Under the pieces are notes generated by a model that was given only the letters and a program-made list of their open reading frames with translations, was not told the DNA's origin and ran no database searches. The translations under genes and the position numbers were made by a program. Shown here piece after piece: positions 1-14,100 of a DNA stretch of 64,000 nt. Every line of letters starts with the position of its first letter. Positions within the stretch are counted from its first letter, which is position 1. Source of the stretch: Lutraria lutraria (Eukaryota; Mollusca; Bivalvia; Venerida; Mactridae); NCBI GenBank assembly GCA_964023205.1, contig OZ026845.1:5776001-5840000 (forward strand), in the 5' to 3' direction.

Positions 1-221
1 ATGATGGTGGCTGCTGATGCTGTTATCGAAATAATGAAGCCAGATTGAAATATTTTGTTGTCAAATTACATTGGATATCACATGATCTTTTAATGTTTAC
101 ATAATTATCTAAACATGGAAAAAAACACTATTTTTTCAAGTGGTATGAAGTGGCAAGAATACATGTAATATTTTCCTACACTAGGGGCATTCTATATATG
201 TGTGTTTTACAAGACAAATCA

Positions 222-346
222 GGGTTGGATCAGTGGTCTAGAGGTAATGCACTGGACTAATCAGATCGCGAGTTCAAATCTTGGCACCGTCTTCCATTAT
301 TTCACAGACGCTTTTTCAGTGTTCTTATCCCAAATACAGAGGTGAC
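222..346 (+). mobile_element. 5' part of a tRNA-headed SINE (family A)
   Basis: Head with ggatcagtggtctagaggta (box A region) and gcgagttcaaatctt (box B), then cacagacgctttttcagtgt. The 3' half is replaced by the next element. Confidence 0.65.
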
Positions 347-531
347 ATAGTGACAGATCAGGGGCATATTGTTTTTGGCCTGTCTGTTTGTTGTTTATAC
401 CAAACAAACCTTGCCTATAAAATCAAAACACTTCCACCAACAGTCATAAAACCTCTACAGAACCTTTGCATTTTCACGTCAGTAGGTCAACGTCACAGGG
501 GTCACATTGTGTTTAAGAAAACACATCTTTT
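347..531 (+). mobile_element. GGGGCATATTG-family element, partial
   Basis: Has atcaggggcatattgttttt and ctataaaatcaaaacacttc, and ends gtgtttaagaaaacacatct. It directly precedes the acceptor of exon 1 (541) and supplies most of its T-rich tract. Confidence 0.65.
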
Positions 532-541
532 TTTATTTCAG

Positions 542-2171
542 AACTACCAGATGATATTGGTAACCTTGTAAATCTGACAAGTCTGTTGGCTCATGGTAAT
601 TGTTTCACTAAATTACCTGACAGTTTCTGCAAACTTGTTGAGTTAACTGAACTTGACTTGTGTAAGTACATGTGTTTTTTACTAAGTCTTGAAATTGTTA
701 ACTCGTAGTTTCTTTTTGAAACAGAGGCAGACAGAAGTTGGCACATATTAGTATTAGGAAGAATATAGAATTTGCTGCCTAAGTTACTTATGTTTTGTGA
801 TCAAATCTTTATATCTGTATTCATTTAAGTGATTATAACATGTTTATTGTATCATATCATTTTTCGTTTCAATTGGTTTAATACCGTTGTTTGACGATAT
901 TTCATTTGTTCACTGTTACTGGTTCTTCTAATCAGTGTTCCTGGATTATTCTAGTCAGTACCAACAATTTCATTAATTTGTAAATTGTTAAGATCATCTG
1001 CTTCTTCATGTGTTTCTGCTCATTATTTCCAGCTGGTATCCAATGGTTACGACTGTCCGGAAACCAAGAAAATGTATCATATCAACAGTTTTACCAACAA
1101 ACCATGAGGCGTCGAATTGAGAGATGGCTACGAGCTGTGAAAAAGGTTTTCTTTTATAAATACCTTATTCATTGCTCACACCTATTTTCCTATTTCTATT
1201 AATGTTGTGACAGGATGTACAGGGAACACCTGTGTCAGGTGTGGTCCTTCATAGTTGTCAGCTCTCTAAGCTCCCATTCATTCTTCACCAATCTTGGTCA
1301 AGATGTTTTATTGGCACAATATCTTAGCTAAGTTTGTTAACTGGCAAATTCGTCCTTACTACACTTGAATTACTGCTCCTGATTTTGTGAAACATATATG
1401 CATGCACATGATGGAGTAACACACCATTGTTTATGTGAAGAAATAAACATTTCAGGATCACAACGATATATTCAGTATGTTTGATGAAAACAGTAATGGT
1501 GTCCTTGACATTAAAGAAGTTGGTAAATTGAATGCAGCCATGTTTAATTTGTTTCCAAGATTTGGATACAAAGGGAAGGAACCTCCAGGTATATTGTAGA
1601 TATTATTAATACATTGTGAGTGTATTTCCTGCTGAATTATTCTTAATCGACCTAAGGGGCAGTGTTGTAACTTGTCTTGCATTGGCAATATGTATTGCGT
1701 ATCGTTTGTCCATAACGCAAGGCGTATTGTATCGAAAATGCCTGAGTAATACCCAGCCCTATATAATAGTGTCAGATGTGAAGGAGCCGCCACCTGTGGA
1801 CATTGGTCATTCTTTAGTATATATCTATCTACTTAACTCATAAAATAAAGTTTGGAATAAAACTGAATTCAATTAAATCCTGCTTGCTTAACTGTTAATT
1901 TTCTAAATTCCTTAAGGGAATGTGGAATGTATTAAATTTGAATTAAACATAATGTTTTATTTCTTTTTTTTAGATGAATCAACACCAGATGGCTTTCCAA
2001 GACAGATTTTGAGCTGTACAAAGCTAAGATCACTGTTTATATGTCAGCAGGGTTTTACAAAAGTTCCTAAAGAAATCTGTAACTTGGTTAATCTGGAAGA
2101 GTTACATGTCAGTCATAATCCTAATCTACTCTCTATCCCTGCTGAGATCAGTCAATTAAAGAATATTAAAA
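542..2171 (+). other. Exons 1, 2 and 4: leucine-rich repeat region
   Basis: Exons 542-661, 1033-1145 and 1974-2171. Exon 1 encodes LRR units of the LPDDIGNLVNL / LPDSFCKLVEL kind (consensus LPxxIxxLxxLxxLxLxxN). Exon 4 encodes VPKEICNLVNLEELHVSHN and IPAEISQLKNIK, again classic LRR. Exon 2 (residues 40-77) is a basic helical stretch with RRRIERWLRAVKK that leads straight into the EF-hand. Only about four LRRs are visible, so more probably lie in upstream exons. The acceptor of exon 1 is ttttatttcag and its donor is gtaagt. Confidence in the LRR assignment is high; the exact repeat count is uncertain because the 5' end is missing. Confidence 0.85.
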
Positions 2172-5100
2172 GTAAGTATGATCTCGTATGAAAAATGCCC
2201 TGCTTGGCTCTGAAAGTTCCTCAGAGTTCCTCCATAAGAAAACATGTTGTATCAAGTTTCATGTATCAATGATAAGGATATGCTTATTGAACATACTTGG
2301 TTGTATCTGTCTGTAAATTGCTGCTTTCCATACAATGTTGTCAATGTTTTATAGAACTAATAGTTTAGCCATAAGTCATATGGTGCAAGTCATGTTACAG
2401 ATGATCAATGAAGTATTATTGATATCTACTTGACAATGTATGCAGTAATGGTTCATTATTGAACACTTTAATGTTAAGAACATCTCATTATAACAAGTCC
2501 TTATGTTCTGACAAGTTATGGACAGTTTTTGAGTATACATTGTAACTTTACAGGGCTGGAGCTAGAAGACTGTCCCCTATTGAAGACTCCACCTCATGAA
2601 ATACGGGACAAGGGTTTCAGTGCAACATTTGCTTACCTGAAACGTTTAATGAGTGGAGCTGCTTTAAGTAAAAGAACTAAGCTTATGTTTGTAGGACTAG
2701 GAGGAGCTGGAAAAACAAGGTATATGTCCTGTTACTGTATCTTGTTACTGTATCTTGTTACTGTATCTTGTTACTGTATCATGTTACAGTATCATGTTTT
2801 AGTATCTTGTTATAATATCATGACCAGAGTTTGTAAGGCCAACAAACCAGTAACTGATATTTATTGTTGACTGAGAAAAAGTACAGAAAACTTCTTAGTT
2901 TGTTTACACTCTAGCATCCACAGCTCTTAATGAATCGTGATCAAACTTACTCACAATGTATATGGCCACAATGGCTCGCCTAAGTTCGATTTAAATATGG
3001 GCAAAATCGGACAATACCTTCTAAAGTTATGGGCCCTTGACTTAGAAAATTTGCTATATTTAGCTCATTTATTCATCAATCCTAATCATATTTTCGGAAA
3101 ATCTGATAACCAAAAGATCTTGGACAAGTTTGATTACAGGCGGAATCAGACCAGAACTTCAAGAATTATGGGCCCTTGAATTAGAAAATTTGCTATATTT
3201 TAGCTTGTTTACACTCTAGCGCCTTCATTTATTCACCGATCCTTACAATATTTAGAACAAATGTGTATGACCTTATGGTCTTGGATAAGTTCAGTTATGG
3301 GTGGAATCGGACCACCAATTCAAGAGTTATGGGCCATTCGATTAGAAAATTTGCTATGTTTTAGCTTGTTTAACAGTATTATACCTTCATTGTTGGTTGG
3401 AAACTATATTATCTGGACATTAATTATAGTGCCTTTGTTCTCAGGTGAGCGATAAAGGGCCATCTTGGCCCTCTTGTTTTATGCCTCTTTATTGATAGAT
3501 CAGGGGATATTGTTTTTGACCTGTTTGTTTGTCTGTTTGTACCAAACTGTAACCTTACCTATAAAATCAAAATGCTTTCAGCTACAATCGTCAAACTTTG
3601 TATGTTGGTTCCTCATGACAACCTCTACAGAACTTTCGATTTTCAGGACAGTAAGTCAAAGGTCAAGGTCGCCTGAGGGGGCATTGTGTTTTAAAAACAC
3701 ATCTTGTTTATTTCTGAGTATCTTTTCATGTATAAGATTTTTAAGTAGTATTTTTCCCTTCACCTTTCAGTTTGGTGAAAGCTCTGATGAATGAATCAGG
3801 AAAGGCTGATTTAGAACATGAAGAAGGAATCACAGATGGTAAGTACTGATTTATTTGTTCTGTTACACCGCCCACTTCCCAATAGACACCCCCATGGTGG
3901 TGCATTTTACAGTTGATATTTTTCAAAACTTATAAGTTATTGTTGGAAGAATTCATTGGTATGTTGTATATTATATTTTAAGGAGAAGTTTATCATTTAT
4001 GGTGATTCACAGTTGTTTTTCTGAAATGGATGGGGTATTTAGAAGAATGATCATTGAGGTGTCAATTTTTTTATGAATAAAGATTCTGAAATATTTCAAA
4101 ACTGTTATCTATACATAAATTATTAAGTGACATGTTACTTATATATGACCATGTATAGATTACATAAAATATAATAAAATATGTGATAGTTATGTGTACA
4201 GTATATTTCTACCACAAAACTGAATTAAATTTACCCTGCTCTGAAAAATATACTTATAAATTGAAACCACAAGTTGAAATATTAACAGGCAGTGAGGGGA
4301 AACATGGAGTCAATTTCAGTTGGTTCAACTCTGGTTTTTTTAATTACAGTTATATACGGTGGCCAGTTCACCTTTACAGTTTATTTTGACTTTCTAACCA
4401 ATACTAACTTATCATCCACGAGGAGCCGGAAACTTCTCCATTATATGGAAGAAAATCAACATATTTTAGCAAATTTATATGGAAGGGTATGGCCTGCCAT
4501 GTCCGGGATTCAAACCTTCATCATCAGGTTACATGCCAAGTGTACTAACCTCTGAACCACGGCCTCATATATAAGAAGACAAAGTTCCAAATACAGAATA
4601 AGTAATAATTTCAGGTATTGATATACAAACATGGAAAGTGTGTCATCAAGATAATGAAATAACATACAACATCTGGGACTTTGCTGGACAGACTGTGTAT
4701 TATAATACTCATCAGGTATTTGATGGGATACTTGGTTACCTACCAGGGCTGACCTGTTACTCCACATTAAGTACACAGTCGACATGACAAGTTGCTCATG
4801 TGTTGCATGCATCAGAAGTGGGAGAAATTGATCATGAATGCAATTAACTGTTAGTGTCTGGTTTGGATTCAATTTCCTTGTCTAGAAGTAGTTGGATTCC
4901 TCTTCAACTGAAAGATATTTTCTTTCATTTTCTGACAATCCAAATAATCTATATACAGTCAATTATGTGAACAAAGGCCACCCTCTGGAAGGACCAAATT
5001 TGGCCTTTATTGACAGATGGCCCTTTTTTGGAGGTCATTTTGTTCTAATAATCAATCAAGGTTTTGGAAAGAATGGCCATTATTTATGGGATTCCTTTTA

Positions 5101-8100
5101 TTCGGAGGTGGCCACTAACACAGGTTTGACTATAGTTGCTATGTGACCACATTTAGAGAATGTTTATATAAAACTGAAGTTTTTATACAACATTGTATCC
5201 CTCAATGATTTTATTTAAAATACTATGTTTTATATTTTCAGTTCTTTCTGTCACCAAACAGAGCTATCTATGTGTTACTGTGGAATGTGAGGCTAGGTTA
5301 TGAACATGCAGGGTTAGATTTCTGGCTGAGTTCTATAAAAGTACAGGCTCCAGATGCCCCTGTCTTTGTCATTGGTTCACACATAGATCAGGTATTATAT
5401 TCTTAGTACAAGTGAAAGTATGTAACTAAAGATTTTCATGAATTCAGTAAAGATACATGACATGCTGGGCTACTGAACGAAAGGTCATGAATTCAGTAAA
5501 GATACATAACATGCTGGACTACTGAACGCATGGCCGTGGGTACAATTCTTGGCTCTGCCTTTTGAATTTCTTAGGGACGCTTTATTAGTGTCCCAGCCCA
5601 ACAACCAAGCCTAAATAATCACAGGAAAAAGGATGAGACTTGTATCAATGATTTTTGTATCACTCGCCTTGTTTATTGTCTCTTTGTGTCAATATGTAAA
5701 AATACATATTCTCTTAGAATGAAAGGGAGGAATATAAATTTTACTTGAAATAATGAAATTGTATGAAATGCAGTTATTATATTATTGTATGTCTATTTTT
5801 AGGTCAGCAAGTCTGAGTTACCTATAGAAGAAATGAGTCAAAGATATCCTCAAGTTGTTGGTTTCCATTTTATCAGTTCATACACAGGACAGGTTGGTAG
5901 AAGTATATATGTTGCCTTTTAATGCTGTATATGTCACCATAAAATGCTCTTTATGCCTGATTATAGTAAGAAGGCTTGAACGTCATTTTATAATACAAAT
6001 TTTTACACCGGTAATATAAATTGCAAATTTTATTATCAAATGCTTTAAGATATAATAACATAAATGTTGCAGTGTTTTGTAGAACCCAACAACAATTATC
6101 TTTGCTATTTGATACTTGTCGGCATTTGTAAAAAAAAATGCCTTAGACATAATAGGTCCGCTGTCATTTTGTTGTTGTTCACTGGCTACTTTCCTGGTTC
6201 CATCATGGCTGACCCTGGGAATTCGACTAAGAAAAAAAAGAACTCTTTCAATTTATTTATCGTGTACGCTTGTATACGAGGAGGATTTCTTAGTGACAGG
6301 AATGTCCGGGAATACCCGAGTAGATACGGGAATGTACGGGAATATCCGAGTAGATACAGGAATGTACGGGAATATCCGAGTAGATACAGGAATGTACGGG
6401 AATATCCGAGTAGATACAGGAATGTACGGGAATATCCGAGTAGATACGGGAATGTACGGGAATACCCGAGTAGATACAGGAATGTACGGGAATATCCGAG
6501 TAGATACAGGAATGTACGGGAATATCCGAGTAGATACAGGAATGTACGGGAATATCCGAGTAGATACGGGAATGTACGGGAATATCCGAGTAGATACAGG
6601 AATGTACGGGAATATCCGAGTAGATACAGGAATGTACGGGAATATCCGAGTAGATACAGGAATGTACGGGAATACCCGAGTAGATACAGGAATGTACGGG
6701 AATATCCGAGTAGATACAGGAATGTACGGGAATACCCGAGTAGATACGGGAATGTACGGGAATATCCGAGTAGATACGGGAATGTACGGGAATATCCGAG
6801 TAGATACGGGAATGTACGGGAATATCCGAGTAGATACGGGAATGTACGGGAATATCCGAGTAGATACGGGAATGTACGGGAATACCCGAGTAGATACGGG
6901 AATGTACGGGAATACCCGAGTAGATACGGGAATGTACGGGAATATCCGAGTAGATACGGGAATGTACGGGAATATCCGAGTAGATACGGGAATGTACGGG
7001 AATATCCGAGTAGATACGGGAATGTACGGGAATATCCGAGTAGATACGGGAATGTACGGGAATATCCGAGTAGATACGGGAATGTACGGGAATATCCGAG
7101 TAGATACGGGAATGTACGGGAATATCCGAGTAGATACGGGAATGTACGGGAATATCCGAGTAGATACGGGAATGTACGGGAATATCCGAGTAGATACGGG
7201 AATGTACGGGAATATCCGAGTAGATACGGGAATGTACGGGAATATCCGAGTAGATACGGGAATGTACGGGAATATCCGAGTAGATACGGGAATGTACGGG
7301 AATATCGGAGTAGATACGGGAATGTACGGGAATACCCGAGTAGATACGGGAATGTACGGGAATACCCGAGTAGATACGGGAATGTACGGGAATACCCGAG
7401 TAGATACGGGAATGTACGGGAATATCCGAGTAGATACGGGAATGTACGGGAATATCCGAGTAGATACGGGAATGTACGGGAATACCCGAGTAGATACGGG
7501 AATGTACGGGAATATCCGAGTAGATACGGGAATGTACGGGAATACCCGAGTAGATACGGGAATGTACGGGAATATCCGAGTAGATACGGGAATGTACGGG
7601 AATATCCGAGTAGATACGGGAATGTACGGGAATATCCGAGTAGATACGGGAATGTACGGGAATATCCGAGTAGATACGGGAATGTACGGGAATACCCGAG
7701 TAGATACGGGAATGTACGGGAATATCCGAGTAGATACGGGAATGTACGGGAATATCCGAGTAGATACGGGAATGTACGGGAATATCCGAGTAGATACGGG
7801 AATGTACGGGAATATCCGAGTAGATACGGGAATGTACGGGAATATCGGAGTAGATACGGGAATGTACGGGAATACCCGAGTAGATACGGGAATGTACGGG
7901 AATATCGGAGTAGATACGGGAATGTACGGGAATACCCGAGTAGATACGGGAATGTACGGGAATATCCGAGTAGATACGGGAATGTACGGGAATATCCGAG
8001 TAGATACGGGAATGTACGGGAATATCCGAGTAGATACGGGAATGTACGGGAATATCCGAGTAGATACGGGAATGTACGGGAATACCCGAGTAGATACAGG

Positions 8101-11100
8101 AATGTACGGGAATATCCGAGTAGATACGGGAATGTACGGGAATATCCGAGTAGATACAGGAATGTACAGGAATATCCGAGTAGATACGGGAATGTACGGG
8201 AATATCCGAGTAGATACAGGAATGTACGGGAATATCCGAGTAGATACGGGAATGTACGGGAATATCCGAGTAGATACAGGAATGTACGGGAATATCCGAG
8301 TAGATACGGGAATGTACGGAAATATCCGAGTAGATACAGGAATGTACGGGAATATCCGAGTAGATACGGGAATGTACGGGAATATCCGAGTAGATACAGG
8401 AATGTACGGGAATACCCGAGTAGATACAGGAATGTACGGGAATATCCGAGTAGATACGGGAATGTACGGGAATATCCGAGTAGATACAGGAATGTACGGG
8501 AATATCCGAGTAGATACAGGAATGTACGGGAATATCCGAGTAGATACGGGAATGTACGGGAATATCCGAGTAGATACAGGAATGTACGGGAATATCCGAG
8601 TAGATACGGGAATGTACGGGAATATCCGAGTAGATACGGGAATGTACGGGAATATCCGAGTAGATACGATTGTTCTCTCTGTAGTTCATTGTCTAATTTA
8701 TGATATCTTTCTTGTAGGGTATCAACGACTTAAAGAAGAACTTGTTTGATGTGACTTTACAACAACAGTACATGGGAGAATATATTCCCATGGTTTGGTT
8801 TACATTTGAAAAAGCTATAAACCTGTAAGTTGCGTGTCTGTATGTTAGTTAGTTAGTTAGTTTGTCCATCTGGATTTTCTATGTCCAGGCTCTCTCTCTC
8901 CTTATGCTTTGACATATTTGAAAATAATTTGGCAAAATTGTTATACATCAAGAAGCCATGCGCAGTGCACAAGACCCAGGTCCATAGCTTTAAGGTCAAG
9001 GTCACACTTAGAGGTCAAACTTGATAAAAGAGTATCATAGACATTGTACAGGCTGTATCTCACTTACACAAGGTCACACATGAATGTCAAAGATAAAGAA
9101 TGGGGTCTATTTTTTATACCCCCACAAACGAAATTTGAGAGTGGGTATATTGGAGTCACTCTGTCAGTCGGTCCGTCCGTCTGTCCGCATAAAATGTAAA
9201 AAGTTTGTGAAGCGAACTACTTTCACATTCTTTAAGCAATTGCAATGAAACTTGAAATATGTTATCACCATGAAGTGTACATGTGCAAGACACCATTTTC
9301 ATTCCCAGCAATTCACTCATTTCAGAGTTATGTGCCCTATAGTGTAGAATGGCAGTCTTAGTTTGTGGAGCGAACTGCTTCGACATTTTTCAAGGGATTG
9401 AATTGAAACTTGAAATATGTTATCACCATGATGTGCACTTGTGCAAGACACCATTTTCATTCCCAGCGATTCATTCATTCATTCCAGAGTTATGTGCCCT
9501 TGAACTTAGCCATATAGTGTAGAATGGCAGTCTTGGTTTGTGGATTGAACTACTTCCACATTTTTCAAGGGATTGAATTGAAACTTGAAATATATTATCA
9601 ATATAAAATGTAGATGTGCAAGACACAATTTTCATGCCCAGTGATCCACTTATTGCAGAATTATGTCCCCTTGAACTTAGCCGTATAGTGTACTATCACA
9701 TTCTTAGTGTCAAAGCGGCGGTGGGGGTATTAGTCACCTCAGTGACAGCTCTAGTTGTATCTGTTCCGTCACTTTGTCATTCCTTGATGGTTAAATTACT
9801 TGGCAGAAATATTAATCATCATGAGACAATGGGTCATGCGCAAACCCAGGTCAGTAGGCTGAAGTTCAAAGTCACACTTAGAGGTCAAAGGTCAAAAAAG
9901 AATTATAGACCTTGTATGGGCTGTATCTCTCTTATGCATTGACATTATTGAAAATAATTATAAAGTAACCTGGAATAAATTTTCAAACACAATGAGGCTT
10001 AAGATCCAGGTCAGTAGGCTTAAGTTCAAGGTCACACTTAGAGGTCAAATGTCAAATTTGCAACCCCCCTTATCTGAACTTGCTACCTATATGTGCCTCT
10101 CATTTAACTGTAAAAGACATTTTTTTTACCCAGAATGAAGAAGAAGGAGGATGTTGTACTATACCAAACCATTCAAACAGTTGCCAACAAATCTGGAATC
10201 TTTGAATCATCTGAGGTAACACATATATTTATGTTGCAGGGACTTTTTTACACATTTTTGGGAAAGGTACCAGTAATGATCGAACTGAAAAATCGCATTG
10301 GGATTGTTTTACCAAAACTTGTTATATATAGCAAAATATCCCTGTATATATGTATAAATTGATATAGTATACAAAAAAAGTCATATAGTATGCTATTGAA
10401 TTATATAATAATACCTATGGAATGTTAGTTATTTTTCATTATCAATTTACTTGACTCGGAATTTTTTTTAACATTTTATATATAGTATGCATATAGATGG
10501 AACTTTAGAAAGTTCAAGGTCACATAACATATACTAAGTTTTCCAGGCAGTAAACATATGAATGATTCAAACAAGCTGTTGTACTAAGATACTGGTATAG
10601 GGGAAAAATGGTGACCTTGGATGAAAGAAACTGTTTTATGAAAAAGTAAACCTGTTAATTTGTATGCCTATTTTTTGTAGATATTTCAAGCTGTCCAATT
10701 TTTACATGATCTTGGTGGCGTGCAATATTTTTCTAATGAGTACCTGAAGTCGCATGTTGTAATAAATCCACAGTGGATTGTTGACGTTATGGCGTGTGTT
10801 GTGACAGTGAAGAATGAGGTCATCAAAGTAAGTTCTACTTCTAGCATTGTCTATGTAATACCCTGATAGGCGGTGATCGGTGGTCGAGTAGTAACGCGCT
10901 TAACTACTAAACAAAAGATCATGGGTTTGATTTTCGGCTCTGCCTTTCGAAAATTTCAAGGACACTTTTTTCAGTGTCCAAATCCCAACTACCGAGTCAA
11001 GTACTGTGTCTAGAAAATCACAGGAAATAGGGCGAGGCATGTATTGGTGATTTACATTGGGCACGATAAAGAACCGGGAAAACTATTCTCCTCTAAGAGT

Positions 11101-14100
11101 AGGGATATAAATGCCCAGTTCTCCTGTATCTTCTCTCCCCTCTCTCTGGGGCAGCTCTGAAATGACCATAGCTGGCGATTGGGTCGTTAAACAACAGATG
11201 AATAAAAGAAAGAAATTTCAACTCTACAAAATTGCTATTGGTTTGAAAGTTCATTATGGACAAGGTGATTGATCTAACTGTATTTTCTGGTTACATAATT
11301 TACCTTAATTTTATCTTATAAGATTTCACTCATACACATTTTGTGTTAGTCAAACATTTCGAATAAACACAAATTAACTGTGGGGCGAAATAAAGGATTC
11401 AGTCACAGAATATCCAACTTGTCTAAGTTATTAGACCTGCTTCTGTGGTCAAGTGGTTAAGGTTGCTGACTTCAAATCACTGTATCCTCTCACTGATAGA
11501 GGGTCTCAGTTTTGAGCCAAGCTACTGACCATGTCTCTTTATGTGAGAAAGTAGTCAGTTGCTTACAGAGGATTGGAGTCTAGTACTGGTTCTTCCCAGG
11601 AACGATGATTAGGTGAACTGTCCACATCATATTGACTCTGAATGTTTTAAAGGGGTGTAAATCTAAAAAAATAAATACTATATGTTAGTTAAATCTGCCT
11701 ATGCCAAGAAATGTTGGAAATTAATTATTAATATAATAAGATTATTTATAGAACACTTTCATTCTGTTTATTCATTCCTAGGATGGTAGATTGGAACATT
11801 TAGATTTAGAGAAAATTTGGAAAGATTACCCCAAAAAGTTACATAAGTGGTTACTACGTCTGACTGAAGAGTTTGATCTTACGTTTAAATTACAAGATGA
11901 GAATGTAAATCTTGTTCCATGTTTATTACCAGAGACAAAACCTAAGGTAGGTACACATTGTTCTTTTCTAATACATGTAGATTGTAGTTATTTTTATCCA
12001 ATGATCTCACCATGGATGATTATTGTAGATACAGTCAAACCTGTGTTAGCGGTCACTTCTGAATTAAGGCCACCTTGTGATTAAAGGCCATTCTTTTAAA
12101 AAACGTCCTTGATTAATTAGAATTGAATGACCTCCTAAAAAAGGTCACCTGTCATTAAAGGGCCACATTTTGTCTTTAACCAAGGTAGTCTTTGTTTACA
12201 GGTTTTACTATATATAGTAAACAACATTTATCAATAATAGTGAAACATTCAAGTTGATCAAGCAGTCAGACTGGTGCATCCAGGGATCTTATGTTCTGTA
12301 TATTGTCTTGCTCTGATCAGGCTGTAAACACTGTTACCGTTTATGTATTGTTTGGTGTGTATTTTCAGTTTGATTGGCCTGAAATTGAGAGAGGATCAGA
12401 TATTTTGGAGATGGAAATGGAATACACATTTGATTACCTACCAGTGGGACTTTTCAACAGGGCACAGGTCAGATTTCTGTCATTTTTCTCAATAAAATAT
12501 GTTAAATTAGTGCAGTTCCTGGTTGCTGCAAGTCATACCCTTTCATTTAATTTGACAACAATGCCAGTTCCTTGTGGATAGTACTGGTTTTGAATGCTGT
12601 CTAGGAAAACTTGTAAGGTTAATAATAGAAAACTTGTTGAACAATGTCATTCAACCTTGTCAATAAAGGCCATATAATGTCTGACCCTAGGTTGGTCTTT
12701 GTTTAACAGTATTTATGATCAAATTAAGATCAGTCATGAAGTTGTGAATTGGGATGATTTAGGTCGAGTGGTAACACACTGGACTATTAAACAGAAGATT
12801 GTGGATTAGATTTACAGCTCCACCTTTCAGTCTTTCAGGAACACTTTTTCAGTGTCCCCATCCCAACTTACGAGCCAAGTTCTGTTTTAAGAAAATTCCA
12901 GCAAGTGGGTGAGGCATGTATCAGTGCTTTACACTTGCCACAATAAAGATCCAGGAAAAAACTGTTTGAAAAGAGTTGGGATATACCGGTAAATGCCCGG
13001 TTCTCCTGTATCTCATATCCCCTCTCTGGGACGGCTCTTAAATGGCTTTCGAATAAGCCCTGTTACAGCATATAAATATATATTAAATGAAGTTGTGAAT
13101 TATGATATTCCTACAGTGTAATTTATTGTATTGTTAATAAAATCTATAATTGTAGGTACGTTTACATGATCTATCAGACAGAGCTATCATCTGGAAGAAT
13201 GGTTCATTTTTGAAGAAAAATGTTCATATTGCTCTCCTGCAACAAATAAGGTAAACTTTACTTGAAACATTGACAGTTATATGGAAACTTACAGTTCATT
13301 TGCTTTTGAAACTAACAACTCAACTGGTTACTAAACTAACAGCTCACCTGGTTGAAAGATTAATAACTCACCTAGTTGATAAATTAACAACTCACCTGGT
13401 TGATAAACTAACAACTCACCTGGTTGATAAATTAACAACTCACCTGGTTAATAAACTAACAACTCACCTGGTTGATAAATTAACAACTCACCTGGTTGAT
13501 AAACTAACAGCTCACCAGGTTGATTAATTAACCGCTCACCTGGTTGATAAACTAACAACTCACCTGGTTGATAAATTAACAGCTTACCTGGTTGTGAAAC
13601 TAACAGCTCACTTGGTTAAGAAATTAACAAGCCCACCATGGTTATCTGTAGAAACACTATATGTTTAGGGAAGCAGTATAACTCTTCTAGAAAATTCTAT
13701 GAAGACATGATTTACTTGAAATATTTAAATCATATAGACGTATGACATTATGTACAATATTGTACAATCATTATAGCTGCATGTGAATGTGTGAGCTTTC
13801 CTTTGCTGGATAAATGCTTAGATTCATATTCCTAAAATAATGCTTAGATATGTTGAAGTATTAACATTGTGTGTATGTATTCTGACAAGGACTTGATCAA
13901 ATATAATATAAATTGTATTTATTTATTCTTCCAGAGGTAACAAGCTATTGGTGAAAGCTCAAGGTCCAAGACCTGAAAACATTTTATTTCTGGTACATGA
14001 AGTTTTTGAGGGTCTTATTGTGGAGTCATTCAATGGTGTCACGTTTGATTTCACCCTGCCGTGCCCAGAGTGCCAAAAAATGGTAGGTTTTGTCATAACT

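Larger units (their letters stand above)
1..541. other. Intronic sequence before the first visible exon
   Basis: No supported exon. The ATG at position 1 opens only 16 codons. It holds a SINE head and a GGGGCATATTG-family element (listed separately). Confidence 0.5.
2554..5892 (+). other. Exons 5-9: Roc (Ras-of-complex) GTPase domain
   Basis: Exons 2554-2719, 3771-3838, 4615-4715, 5242-5391 and 5803-5892. Exon 5 begins with the LRR cap and ends inside the P-loop: G235-LGGAGK-T242-S243, with the Ser codon split across the intron. Exon 7 carries W286-DFAGQ-291 (G3, with the Gln used by Ras-like switches). Exon 8 ends with G344-SHID-348 at the G4 position, where Roc domains commonly have GTHxD. 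Exon 9 encodes the FHFISSYTGQ segment expected at G5. All key nucleotide-binding motifs are intact, so GTP binding is likely. Intron 5 (2720-3770) holds a 13-bp tandem repeat and dispersed elements; intron 9 holds the 30-bp array. Confidence 0.9.

Noticed and set aside
1..48. Possible coding start at the first base
   Set aside because: Only 16 codons before a stop, with no donor site at its end.
6301..8668. CRISPR array
   Set aside because: Repeats are directly adjacent with no unique spacers, and the context is a eukaryotic intron.
6064..8749. Very long open frames (about 800-880 codons) on both strands over the 30-bp array
   Set aside because: The period is a multiple of three and has no stop in several frames, so frames stay open on both strands. 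Flanking exons 9 and 10 splice cleanly around the array in a continuous Roc-COR reading frame.
9156..9942. Short frames near 9.2-9.9 kb
   Set aside because: They fall in the TACCCCC-terminal element, and the same frames recur in its copy at 31.3-31.8 kb.
13270..13527. LTTHLVDK-repeat frame
   Set aside because: Product of the 24-bp array, immediately after a good donor; intronic.
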